From Limonium bicolor (taxonomy: Eukaryota > Streptophyta > Magnoliopsida > Caryophyllales > Plumbaginaceae): a stretch of DNA of 64,000 nucleotides. The position numbers were made by a program, and so were the translations under genes. Positions 30,988-42,559 of this stretch are shown piece after piece; position 1 is the stretch's first letter, and every line of letters begins with the position of its first letter. The stretch spans positions 46,568,171 through 46,632,170 of the forward strand of contig CM041776.1 of the NCBI GenBank assembly GCA_023374045.1. The letters run 5' to 3'. The notes below the pieces were generated by a model that was not told the DNA's origin, made no database searches, and saw nothing but the letters and a program-made list of their open reading frames with translations.

Positions 30988-31727
30988 TGATAAGTGTCCA
31001 AATGAGCATGTTTTATGGGTGTATTTCATATGTTATATTAGCACTTTTCTTGCTCATTTCTCCACTTTGGTTAGTTTTCCTCTAGTTTATGTTTTATTGG
31101 TTATCTTACAGATTTATTGGTTAAACATGAAGAAAACCAAGCTAGGAGCAAAGTAGACGAAGAGATGAACGCATAGGCGCAAACGGATATAAAAACGGAG
31201 CTCAAACGAAGAATCTGGAGCCTGTCAAAGTTTGCAGGAAAAGACTACGAGAATACACACGTCCGCAAACGTGTCCGTACGCGGACAGGGGAGTCCGCAA
31301 CACGGACTCAACCACGGACAAAACACAAAGGCTTGTCCGCAACGCGGACTCAAACGAGGACGCGAAAAAATACATGCGTCCGTACCCCCGTCCGTACCAC
31401 GGGCGCACCCACGGACGCACCTAAAACGTGTCTGTATGCGGACAGAAACGCAGACAGAAACAGATCTCGCTAGGACAGAAACAGATCTCACTAGGACATA
31501 TGTGTCCGTACGCGGACAGAAACTAGGACGTCACACGTCCGCATATGTGTCCGTACGAGGACAGAAACGCTGACACGTGTAAAATGTAAAATCAAATTCC
31601 AGATTTCACGCGTTGAAGCTTTCGGCGCCGTCTTCTCCATTTTCTTCTTCTCTTATCTACGACGCCTACAATTTATCCACCGCCTACCTTCAATCCCATC
31701 CACCCTTGTCTTCTTCTTCTCTTCTTC

Positions 31728-31735
31728 TATATAAA
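31728..31735 (+). promoter_or_regulatory. TATA box of A LTR
   Basis: TATATAAA in CTATATAAACCCAC, a context identical to that in D's LTRs (35404 and 58200) despite otherwise different LTRs. Expected LTR promoter position, downstream of the GGAC/GTCC array. Confidence 0.65.
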
Positions 31736-32572
31736 CCCACTTTTCTTCCTCTTCATTTCTTCATTCATCATCGAGCACCACAACTCAACACTCCAAATAT
31801 TCCATTCCACCCCATATACACATATTCCACATAAATTCCACACAACACCTCATCCCATAAAAACATTCCATTTCTATACCGTTATTCTGTCCAACCTCTG
31901 TCCAAAATATTAGCAGTCAAAATAGTGGAGCTGAATTAATTATCTTTTCCAGATGATTTCTTTTACTTCTTATTCTGTCTTCTTTTTAATTATGTTGGGC
32001 CAAGAGGATTTACTCCGGGTGAAGGTTAAATTATAGTTTGTTTAATTATGTAATCTATATTTTTACCGGTTTAATTAAAAACAGTTTGTTACGATTAAAG
32101 CTTATCTCTCGCCTTTTTAGTAAATTTCATGAATTTATTAAAATGCTTTACTGAGTCTATTTTGATCAGATCAGTGATAAATAGACAGGTTAATTAATCG
32201 ATAAATTTGTAGGAAACTTATTTTGATTAAATAAGTTAGTATTTTTAGATGCAAAATATAATTCCTCGCACTTAATCCGTTTACATGTGTTTTGTCGAAT
32301 CTAGATTAGACCGAGCATGTTCTGGTAAACGAGTCCTTTTGAGTCTATGATTTAGTCCTTAAAATAACAACATGAATTTTGCCAAACTATTATAATAAAA
32401 CCGGTAGATATAGCATAATTAATCAGATTATATAAACCTGAACCCGGAGTCCCGTTTAATTTATATTCCACTCAGTTAATTTTATCTGCTATTTTACTTT
32501 ATAAAAACAAGTCAATTAATTCCCCCCTTTTGTGACAAAGCTTAGGTATTATTATTTCACTATAAGTTCCAC

Positions 32573-32619
32573 GGTTCGATACCCGGCCGCTTCTGTCTTA
32601 CTATACTACTGCGACCGGG
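32573..32619 (+). repeat. tRNA-Asp-like hairpin in A LTR
   Basis: GGTTCGATACCCGG resembles the T-arm of tRNA-Asp in sense. It is followed by a stem CCCGGCCGC / GCGACCGGG whose 3' side includes ACTATACTACTGCGAC (32600-32615), complementary at 14 of 16 positions to the first 16 bases of plant tRNA-Asp. Homologous hairpins lie at 3328-3359, 4724-4760, 9313-9349 and 18244-18279. Confidence 0.75.
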
Positions 32620-32718
32620 ATTTGTTTGCAGCCCGACAGATATTTTGAGTTATTAATTTCTTTCTCAGTTGTTTTAAATACACCAGTTCCAACTATTCAC
32701 ATTATATTGTCTGCAAAA

Positions 32719-32737
32719 TGGCGCCGTTGCTGGGGAC
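32719..32737 (+). promoter_or_regulatory. Primer-binding site of A2 (tRNA-Asp)
   Basis: TGGCGCCGTTGCTGGGGAC, one mismatch to the tRNA-Asp 3' end. Followed by the GGGACT (32733-32738) / AGTCCC (32750-32755) inverted repeat. Confidence 0.9.
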
Positions 32738-33122
32738 TTGATTTATTCTAGTCCCTAAAGCCCCGGATAATTCACTTGCTATATTATAATATTTTGTTTA
32801 TACTATTTTGTTTGTTGTTTATTTTATTTCTACTAATTTTTGTCATTTAATTATTCTAGCAATTTCAATATCGTATTAATTACAGTCATTTAAATTTACA
32901 GTCATTTATTTCCCAGTTATTTAAATTTCCATTGTCCTTTAAATTCAGTAATCTAATTTCTGTTATTTAAATTCTATCATCTAATTACTGTCATTTAAAT
33001 TTTCTGTCATTTAATTTCCAGTTCTTTATTTAATTGTCATTTAAATTCAGTTCTTTATTTTCTAGTCATTTAAATTACTGTCATTTAAATTCCCTTGTTA
33101 TTTAAATTCCCTTGTCATTTAA
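32738..33122 (+). other. A2 5' leader, first part
   Basis: T-rich leader dominated by degenerate repeats of GTCATTTAAATT from about 32845 to 33122. Solo LTR F is inserted in this array; the leader resumes at 63267. Confidence 0.8.
33118..33122. repeat. Target-site duplication of F (left copy)
   Basis: TTTAA, repeated exactly at 63262-63266, 30 kb away. Confidence 0.9.
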
Positions 33123-34630
33123 TGAAATACCCCAAACTAATAAATATGGATTAAATATCTAATCACATTGATTAAGGCCTAAACATGCCTTAAAAGTCAA
33201 CTGAGAACAACAGTGGTCAACACAAAGCAAGATGTTGCACCCTTTGACTGTTTAGGGTAAATAAATACCCAAATGAACTTCTTAGGACCTAAAAATTTGT
33301 CCTAAGCTTATTAACACATTACTAAACATATTACAATTGTTTGACAACACCCCAACACAAAGAACAAGCATTTACATGCTTCAAGGTCAAGAAGGGCAAA
33401 AATGTGCTCTAAGAAACCTTAAAGGTCTAATGACCTCTAAATGATATAAAATTGGATAACATGATCAAATATCATGTAAGGAACACAAAAAAAACCGTTC
33501 TCAAAGAAAACCAAGCTTAGAAACACCTTGTGACACAAAATATGCGCTAAAACTCCTTAAAGCACGTTTTTGTGTAATTGCCTTCTAAATTGGTTTTTAA
33601 TGGGCTTAAAGGTCATAATTACCTTTAAATATGATAATATATCATATTATATCATATTAGGAATTTAATTCCAGAAATTTACAAATTTTTACAAATTTAA
33701 TATTAAAATATTAATAAAACCCTAAAAGGGGGCCCGTTTGAGTCAACATTGACTAAGAATGGTCAAGAGGTCAAAGTTTGACCCCTTGGACCACATGAGG
33801 TCGACAGCCACAAGCAAGGGAGCCTAAAATCGCCACTTGCAAGCACAAAAGAAAAGTTCCAACATATTCCATAAATTAAGGGACTACTTTTACCTTTTTA
33901 ATACTTTAATCTATACTTTCAACTTTGGCTCCTTATTTGACTAAGACAAACCGTGTGAGACCCTCCAGCCCCTCCAATGATCGATGCCAATCTCCTTTTG
34001 GTGAGTCATCAATCACCAAATACATTAACAAGTCAAAAATGAGTATTAAGGCAAATTTGACCTACCTTTCTCATTTGCCTTGCTTCCCAGCCGACACAAG
34101 GCCTCCTCACTCTCTCTTTGGCTTCTCCAAACCGTGGCTAACTCTCCAAGAACATAGAAGAACACCTTGCTACCTAGGTAAGCTTAATTAGTCATTTTAT
34201 GTTCAATTTCTTCACAAATCTTTCCTCTTTCGGTGGATCTAAGCATCAACCATTTCCATCCATGGATCTAGGTTGTTTTGGAGGTTAAATGGAGGGCAAA
34301 TCTCGGCCATAACAAGGGAAGAAGGTGGAGAAACCCAATCTTGTTCTTAAGGTACAAAAATGTGCTTTAAGCACTTATCTTTTGATTCTCTTTAGATCCG
34401 GTTGTAAAACCTGTTCTCCTAGCCTTATAATCTTCTTCTTAACATACTTATTCAGTGGATCTATCAAGAGCTTCAAGGTATAGCCACATCCAAGCCAAAA
34501 ACACCATTTTTGGCATTTTAAACAAGGTAAAAATTGGCCATTTTCGAATCTAAGTTATACCGGTTTTAAGCCTTGGTTTAGTAGCTCTTTTGATGCTCTT
34601 TACCTTCTGTATATTTAGGCCGAAGACAAC
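33123..34630 (+). repeat. F LTR, 5' segment
   Basis: AT-rich, noncoding. An 88-codon ORF at 33925-34191 has no recognisable domain. Runs to the D insertion site (ACAAC, 34626-34630). Confidence 0.78.
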
Positions 34631-36527
34631 TGATAAGTGCGAAATATATAGACTTTTAAGGGTTTAATTACCTTATAATTTGCAGTATTTTAAGTAATAT
34701 TTCTCACTTATCTGACGATTTTCCTAGGTTTATGTTTTGATATGAATTGATATATTTTATGTGTTAAATGTAGGAAAAAGTGTTGAAATCAAGTAGTTTA
34801 CTTCACAAGCTTTCCAACGCAACAAACGGCGAGTCAAACGGACTTATAACGAAGAATCTGGAGCCGATTCAAGATTGGAATACACTAGTATATATATAGA
34901 TATATATTGTACGCGGACACAGGTAGCGGACAACACAGGTTGCGGACAGCACAGGCATGACCGCCTGTTATGTAGCGGACACAACAGAGGCGTCTGCCTC
35001 TTATCTCGCGGACAAGACTCAGGCGACCGCCTGGCGGACAGAACAGAGGCGTCCGCCTGTTAACGCGCGGACAAGGTAGAGACGACCGCGAGGCGGACGG
35101 GACCAACACACGCGGACAAGAGATCTCAGCGCACGACAAAACAGAATTCCGAACAGAGTTTTCTTCTTCTTCAGGCGCCGCAGTCGAACTACTTCATTAA
35201 TTGCAGACGATCGCCCACCTTAATTTGCGTGAGCGTGACGCCGGCTCTTCAATCAATGGCTGCTGCGGATCATCAATTAAATCTGTCTGAAATCAATTGC
35301 ACTGCCCGATGAAATCTCAATCTTCACGGATCTGCACCAACTCCTCCGACTATCTTGATTCACCCTGTCACTTCTCCTTTGTCTGTTTCCCATGTCCTCC
35401 GCCTATATAAACCCACACTACTGGAAGCTAAAAAACACAATCCATCCATCTATCAGTCCACGAATTAATCCATTCACCCACGCATCCATCATCCATCGAC
35501 TGAGTCATTTACCACACTCCCTCGCTCACGCTCACGCTCCATTCACTTCATTTCCCTCAATCAGAAATCATCACCCATCCACTTTATTAAATTCCCACGT
35601 AACACATACACCCCACTTTCCATTTTATTTCCACTATTACGCACCAGCTCTACAGAAATAAATTAGCAGACGGGACAGCGCAAGACGAAGTTGAAGCAAG
35701 GATCCGGAGTGAACTTCTAAACTGGAGTTATCTCTTACCCTTACTTTAATTTATTTAATGCATTCCTTTTCTGTTATCGTTGTTTCTGTAACGATGAGCG
35801 AGTAAGTATTTTAGCTTCCCGGGTTGGGAAGCGAACCTATTTCCTAAATTCTGTTACGTATTTCTTTAAATAAATTTAGTTAACTGCAACAGTTCAATTC
35901 CTGTCCTTCAAGTGTTTTAATTATTTGGCCGGTAGTTAAAACAACCCTTGTAGTTATTTTATTAAAATGCGAGAGCTGAGATAAATAACTAGACAGAGGA
36001 AGTTGAACCTAATTAACAGCTAGAAGCCTGATCCGGCCTATAGGTTAATTAGACTCCAATAGAAACTGCTCTTTATGCGACTAATTGTGTCCGGTCTAGA
36101 GCATTAGCCTGCTGCTAGGTCTAACAATTGGTTAGGATTCATTATACTTAGTCGTTAATGAATTAATTAAAGTTTCTGAGTTATTGCAGTAAAATTAAAG
36201 GAAGAATTTACTAACAGTTATAAAAGGAATATGTAAGCAAACAACCCGGGGTGCGTTTTTCTTATCACATTCATCACTCTTTAAATCCCTCTGTGTTTAT
36301 TTAAGTTGTTTTATTTTTCCTTGTAGTTTAGTTTCTTTTTAATCAATCAATCAAAACCGAAAAAGTGATATTCCCTATTTTCTTTAGTTTAATTTTCTCA
36401 GTTAATTAAATATTTGTCAATTAATTATACGAGGTCCCTGAGATCGACAACCCCATTTAATCACTATACCCGCAAAACGATAGGTACACTGCCTATGTGG
36501 TAGAAGTAGTCACATATTTCTCCACCA
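34631..36527 (+). repeat. Element D 5' LTR
   Basis: TGATAAGTGCGAAATATA … TTTCTCCACCA. The U3 array of GCGGACA/GTCCGCC motifs is at about 34910-35110, the TATA box at 35404-35411, and a TTAATTAA-rich 3' part follows. It lacks the tRNA-Asp-like hairpin of the other Athila LTRs. Confidence 0.93.
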
Positions 36528-36533
36528 AGTTTT

Positions 36534-36550
36534 TGGCGCCGTTGCCGGGG
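36534..36550 (+). promoter_or_regulatory. Primer-binding site of D (tRNA-Asp)
   Basis: TGGCGCCGTTGCCGGGG, an exact match to the complement of the tRNA-Asp 3' end, six bases inside the LTR. Confidence 0.92.
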
Positions 36551-36704
36551 ACCTCCGGCACGGTTAATTGACAATTATTATTTAATTGGGATAAGTTAAA
36601 ATTTTTCATTCTTTTATTTTTATTTTCTGTTTGATATTTTCTCTTTATTTTTGCCACGTATATAGTTAATCTAGTTTTTCCATATTCATACCAACTCGTC
36701 TCTT

Positions 36705-37685
36705 ATGCGTCGGACTCGATCTGCAGGAGAACCTATAGCTGAATTTCAGCCAGAGATCGAAAGAGTTCTCCATAGCAGGCGACAACTACAGTTTGCCATG
36801 ACGACCAGACAAACTCTGGGGGAGTACCAGCAACCATCAGTAGAAGGACGATCCTCTGCTATTGTCCTTCCTCAAGTGACGCAAACTGAGCTCGACGCCT
36901 GGCAATTCAAGACGAGCTTCATCACCACGTTGTACCACCAGGGACAATTCAGCGGACTTGACTCAGATGATGCCCCACACCACATCTCTGCATTCCTGGA
37001 CTTCTGCAATACATTCAACAAGACGGGGGACCTGAACGAGCGCATTCGTCTACAGCTGTTCCCCTATTCTCTGAAAGACGGAGCGTCCAGGTGGCTAAGG
37101 AGTCTGCAACCGGGTAGCATCCACACTTGGGCTGACTTGGCAAACAAGTTCCTGGCGAAGTACTATCCACCGTCAAAGACAAGGGAAAAGATCGCTGAAA
37201 TCACAAACTTTTGTCAAGAACCAGGTGAGTCCCTGTATGACTCTTGGGATAGATTCAAGGAGCTGCAGATTCAATGTCCACACCATGGTATGAGTAGCGA
37301 AGAACTAGTACTGTCGTTCTTTAAGGGATTGAATGATTCAAACAAGATGGTACTAAGTTCCTCATCTGGAGGAAACTTTATGGCAAGAACTGGGGATGAA
37401 GCGATGGAGCTTTTGGACACCATGACCGCTAGTACCAGACAGTGGTGCAAGAACAAGGGGAGAGGTGAGCCAAAAGCAGGTATGTATAATATTCCCCCAC
37501 AGGATCATTTATCCGCTCAACTAACAGCTCTTACTAAAGTTGTGGAAAAGTTAGCTGTAAACCAGACGCAACAGCAAACCGCGAAGGCAGCTACTTCTTC
37601 GCCTTTCCTAAATCCTTGCTGTGAGAATTGTGGAGGAGCCCACGAAACGTTCAACTGTGAAGGTCCTAGCTTTGCAGGTAACCCC
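36705..37685 (+). CDS. Element D gag, N-terminal part (split by E)
   Basis: Starts MRRTRSAGEP, like B. Contains the Athila capsid segment (SRWLRSLQPGSIHTWADL, NKFLAKYYPPSKTREKI, YDSWDRFKELQIQCPHHG) and a zinc knuckle CENCGGAHETFNC near 37620-37660. The frame is undamaged up to the E insertion after Asn-Pro (37680-37685) and resumes exactly in frame at 51609 (EELKSINN). The further codons 37686-37799 belong to E. With the downstream part it would form one gag-pol polyprotein. Confidence 0.92.
37681..37685. repeat. Target-site duplication of E (left copy)
   Basis: ACCCC, repeated exactly at 51604-51608. Confidence 0.93.
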
Positions 37686-39627
37686 TGTAACACCCCATCC
37701 AACATTTACATACTTACAATAAACTGCAGCGGAAATACAAACCTCTTCACATTACTTAACTCGTTGGTGTTACACGCCGTTAGCCACCCACGTGGCTAAC
37801 AAGGCTAATCCATATACATTGTACCGGTCTGATGGGCTAAATTCCCGAGCAACTATACATTATTATCCCTTTCCATTAACAACAACAACAACATACACCT
37901 TATCAACTATACCGAGTATTTATAAACCGATGCCGACAACAATTTCGGTCTTACTACACCTACTGAATATATATACACTTAATTGCTTACCCATGTACAA
38001 TGACTACCCGTCCTACTCTCGAACGGCTTCCAGCACTTCGTACCTGAAATAGGAAAAGAAGAGAAAGGGTGGCCCCCAAGGGGCTCAGCACCTTTGCTGG
38101 TATGGTAATCCCGCAGCCCACATGCTACCGGGCCACACACAACTACTTGTCGTCTTAGCATGCGGTTGATTATATTTAAATCATACATGTAACAACGAAC
38201 ACACATCACATAACATTCGCCTCAACGGGCTCAACAAACGGATAATATATCCTTACTTAATGAGTCACTCATGGTATACATCATCCCTAGAGTGTTCCCC
38301 CTCTGATGGAGCTACTTCCTTAATAGACGACACATACCCTTAAATCGGGTTATCCTTAAACGCCTCTTATCACAAACTGGGAATCATATCCATGATCCAC
38401 ACACTCCATATTATACAGCACATAACATACACTACACAACAACACTTAACAGCACTTTGCACGTTTCCACGTGCACCACATAACACCGCAATAGATATTG
38501 CCTCACAACAAAACACATAACATAACGGGAATGGTTCTCTTAGGAACCCACCCAAACATTGCTTACACACTGGTGAGCCTAGAGAATGTTGCCAGTCTCA
38601 TGATAAGCTCGTTACATAACTCGTTACCGTCTCGTTAAATGAACGGTTAACTTAACACAAGGTGTCTCGGATATAGTGATCCAAGCACACCGAAACAAAC
38701 ATAACAATAGTATGCCCCTGTGGCCCGACGTGAGTCAGTAATAGCCTTGGTTAAGCTAAAGGGAAGGTTGGGAACCAAATTGGAAAACAACCATAACATA
38801 CAGAGAGGATCGAACCTGCTATGACAACGACCCCCATACTCACACGCGTGGCCGGAACAGACTGGACTCCTCACTCCCCCGTTAGCACTTTTAGAAGTTC
38901 AACTTTGAACTTTATTAAACAATCACAAACATTGGGTTAAGTCTTGTTAGACATACACAAGGGAAGAGAGAGTCATACATTCACATACAAACATCACACA
39001 CAAACATCACATAACCAACTCACGCATAGTCGTGGTTAGAACGTTCCTTAAGTCGGAAACGTTGTTACCGGATACCGTTCTCCTACGTTTACCTAATAGT
39101 GGTTAACTAGCCCTTCAAGCGCATTCGAGGTTACCGGTATCGGCACGTAAACATACAATAACAATAACGACTGTAAACTCGTTTCATGATTTATCTCATA
39201 ACGTGGCAAACATACAGAAAAACACATTGGCATACAAGCCGGTGTAATCCGGTAGGACACAGGTTGCAAGAAAACCATACCTGTCACCGGAGTCCACTTT
39301 ACCACGTCCACTTATGTTCCTCGAGCAATTCTCGAACAACTGATAACATTACATGTACTTTTATTAACATCGATGTAACATGATTGTTTAAAGTCTAATG
39401 CTTATCTTTCTAACCATCATCACTCCCTAATGTTGGACCACTAAGTCATTGTAATTTAAACTTAATCATATAAGTTAATTACTTCTCATTACACCTCATA
39501 CTTGTTTACACCTCTTAAGGTCTTTACATGTCACCAAACAAGGCCTAAACATCATCTAAAACCATTACCATTCAATCCCCCATCCTTAGGAGCCTTAAAC
39601 AAATTTTTTTTTCTTCATTTCTGGTCT

Positions 39628-39752
39628 GGACCGCCCCTCTGGGGCGGTCCCAGGGGCGGTCCACAACAGATGCTACACGTATATATTTTTTTTTTTACTT
39701 CTCTGCACTGGACCTCCCCACAGGGGCGGTCCGTAGGGGCGGTCCACTGCAG
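39628..39752. repeat. GGACC/GGTCC hairpin array in E 3' LTR
   Basis: Two clusters. The first has GGACCGCCCC, 3-base loop, GGGGCGGTCC (39628-39650), then another GGGGCGGTCC. The second (from 39710) has GGACCTCCCC, 3 bases, GGGGCGGTCC, 3 bases, GGGGCGGTCC. The same array is at about 49023-49141 in the other LTR. Confidence 0.9.
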
Positions 39753-40507
39753 AACCAATTTTCTAATGTGCTTTTCTCCTCTTTCTGAACTCCAAATTCA
39801 TCCCAATTTTTCCTATGCTTTACACATGTTCTCCCACATGTTTTAACATCTTTTGGGCACACTTAAACCCTCTCGAAGCATCCCAAAAATTCCTTAAACT
39901 TTTACTCAACTTTTACTAAGTCCTTAACACTTAGAACATTTTTTTCTTACACTTGTAACTTGTATTCTTGCCTAAAACTTCACCTAACCAAAGTACTCCC
40001 TCACTACCTTATAACCACTCTTTAAACATCATTTGCACTACATCATCCCCTTTACACACACTCCTCAAGTCTTTCCCACAAGTTCATAATTAAACCTTCA
40101 CAAGGCGTTACACTTTCATTGTTCACCAAACTTTGCACAAGACTTTACGACACCTCCACCATCACCTTGGTGTATCAAGAAATCATCCATTAGTTCCCTA
40201 AATCTCCAAGACTATGCCTAAGGCATCTTAACACCTAAGAACACCTTAATTCACTTTCTTTCACCATCTTAACACTTAAAAATTCCTAGTACCTTCTAGG
40301 TCAAAAATCTCATTACAACAATAAACTCTTTTGTTTATCAACTAAATTTTGCCATAGCTTCCCTTGTATCACCTTACACCAAAAAACACTTGGGTTTTTA
40401 CCTTATTCCATTCAACATACCTAAAATCCATCAAACACATTTTTATACACAAAACTTCACACATTAAGCACTACTCAAATATAGTGCATAACTTAAATTG
40501 CTTGGCA

Positions 40508-40575
40508 CTTAGGCCCTTAAATAACATGGCTCTTAGGCCCTTAAATAACATGGCTCTTAGGCCCTTAAATAACAT
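40508..40575. repeat. Three 24-bp tandem repeats in E LTR
   Basis: CTTAGGCCCTTAAATAACAT followed by GGCT, three copies (the last partial). The same array is at 49897-49964. Confidence 0.9.
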
Positions 40576-41743
40576 AAACCATAAACACTGAATTTCCCAC
40601 ATAAGTATGCCTTTGACCTGCAAATACATAACCAATACATATGTTCTTTTACTAGTCTCCTTGAGAGTATTTTACTAGCTCATTTGCCATTGGCTCCTTA
40701 GGTATTTTATTAAGCAATCAAGCTCATTTTCCTAAGGCATTTAAACTACATTGAGATAGCTTGTTTACCTCTTTTCCTCACAAATTTCTTTCTTGTTTCC
40801 TTGTAAAACCGGTAGGGCATTTGGCCCTTTTCAACTATTAAACATTATAAACAATAGAATGAGTATTCAAGCATTATGCTTCACCTCATTGTAAACCCTA
40901 GTTACACATATTGTTTTAACACTTAAGGTAATTGTTTTACCTTGGAATTGGAAGAGAACTTGAATAAGTATCAAGAGAGGACTCTCCTAGCCCTTGGAAG
41001 ATTCAAATGAAGCAAACAAGCAAGGAAATCACCATGGTGAGGTGAATTTTCGGTCAACATGAAAACATGAGGAAACATGGATTTTCTTTGAGTTCCCTTA
41101 CCTAGAAGCAAAGGAGAGTAAAATGGTAGAAATACAAGCTCAAGCTCCACCAATGGTGATTCTCCATGGCACCAAAATTGAGCTCTTGAAGATTTGAAAA
41201 GGTTAGAAGTGTAGAGCTTGACCTAACTAAGACAAATATGGTCTTAGAATTGATTTGGAGCATGGAGTTGGATTTGGCAAGGAAATGAAGATGGAGAAGG
41301 GAGGGCTGTTGCAAATCGTAAATGGAGGAAAGGAGAAGGTGAAGAACCGTGTGAAATGAAAGAAGAAGGAAATGAGAAGATGAGTTTGCTTTTTGGAGAT
41401 ATTTATGTTATAAAGCAAAATAGTACTTTACTTTAAGTTTTACTTTACTTATTTGATTTCTTTTACAACTTGGTGACTCACTTACTACAAAAACCGGCCA
41501 CCATTTAGTTAGAAGGGTAATATAGTCTTTATTGAGACTCATTTAATTACTTATAACATCATATGTTACAAACTAGCTTATAAAAATCACTATTCACTAA
41601 CTAAGGCACATAGAAGTGAAATTTTTGATTTCCCACTAATATAGCCACCCAAATGTGATACTATATAGTACACATGTTAATTAAAGAGTAATGATGGACA
41701 TTTAGCCATTCAAAACTCATTTACAAGACAATTTTTCAAAAAC

Positions 41744-41767
41744 GTGCTTTAAGACTCCTTAAAGCAC
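41744..41767. repeat. Perfect 10-bp inverted repeat in E LTR
   Basis: GTGCTTTAAG, loop ACTC, CTTAAAGCAC; same at 51144-51167. A decayed relative lies near 33550-33570 in F. Confidence 0.85.
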
Positions 41768-42326
41768 ATTTTGTGTTTTAACTTGTTTTCAAGCTTGGTT
41801 TTCTTTAGTAATTGATTTAATATGTTCATTAACATATTTATAAGGTATAAGTATGACCATTAGGTCTTATACAAATTTATCCCAAGCTTAGAGCACATTT
41901 TTGCTCTTTTTGACTTTAAGGTATTTTCTAGTGTTTTGTTTGGTTTCATTGTCTACCAAGGTTTCCTAAGGACTTATTTAGCCTTATTAAATCATAATTA
42001 AATGTTATCCAGTCTTGGTAGGCTCTTTGGGTCCTAACCAAGTTCACTCATAGCTTAGAGCATGTTTTTGCTCAAACTGTGTCTTAATGCTTTATTGCAT
42101 TTATTATGGTCTAAATTGTTCACTGATGTTACTAAGGCACTTTTTAGCCTTTACATACCATAGTTTGATATTTAAACCACATATCAAGGTTTGGGGTATT
42201 TCAATCTACCCCCCTTAAAAGAACTTCGTCCTCGAAGTTCACACTTTTCACACATCATTAGATTAGAACACAGTAATCACTTGGAAATAAACTTCCATAA
42301 CCAAACACACTTTACATCACAACCTC

Positions 42327-42559
42327 AGACTTAATGGTCCGGGCAACACATTCACATCCACACATAACATAACATATCCACATGATAACCTCGGACTCTA
42401 TGGTCCGGGTATCTTAACAACACTTACACATACATAACAACCCCTTGGACTCACTGGTCTCGGGTAACATCACAACATTTGGACACATAGGTCCCCATAA
42501 CATAACAGTCTTCAGACACTTAGGTCTATGTAACACAACACATTTAGACTCATAGGTCT
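42327..42559. repeat. Six GGAC-N6-GTCC type repeats in E internal region
   Basis: Units at 42327, 42393, 42447, 42481, 42514 and 42546, such as GGACTCTATGGTCC and AGACTCATAGGTCT. Each is an interrupted palindrome, spaced 66 to 32 bases apart. Confidence 0.8.

Larger units (their letters stand above)
28085..32715 (+). mobile_element. Athila element A1, 3' part
   Basis: Plus-strand Athila copy of the same family as C and G. The visible part starts inside RNase H at the K1 insertion point and continues through integrase and 3' untranslated region to an LTR at 30988-32715. The 5' part should lie left of K1's start, outside the window. Confidence 0.88.
30988..32715 (+). repeat. LTR shared by A1 (3') and A2 (5')
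   Basis: 1,728 bp, TGATAAGTGTCC … TCTGCA. Upstream is A1's polypurine tract; downstream is A2's primer site. It serves as 3' LTR of one copy and 5' LTR of the next. U3 has a GGAC/GTCC array (31255-31572); the TATA box is at 31728-31735; the tRNA-Asp-like hairpin is at 32573-32619. Confidence 0.88.
37686..42203 (-). repeat. Element E 3' LTR
   Basis: 4,518 bp, TGTAACACCCC … GGGGTATTTCA. It contains a GGACCGCCCC/GGGGCGGTCC hairpin array (39628-39752), three 24-bp tandem units CTTAGGCCCTTAAATAACAT.. (40508-40575) and a perfect 10-bp inverted repeat (41744-41767). The many ORFs up to 114 codons recur in the other LTR with frame slips and have no recognisable domain. Confidence 0.93.

Noticed and set aside
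35392..35661. 89-codon ORF (99 codons at 58151-58450)
   Set aside because: It begins at the TATA box of D's LTR and lies in the presumed untranslated leader; copies differ by frame-changing indels.
37792..39846. Series of ORFs recurring at 47200-48781
   Set aside because: These are the two E LTRs. Frames slip between copies at single-base indels, so they are not under coding constraint.
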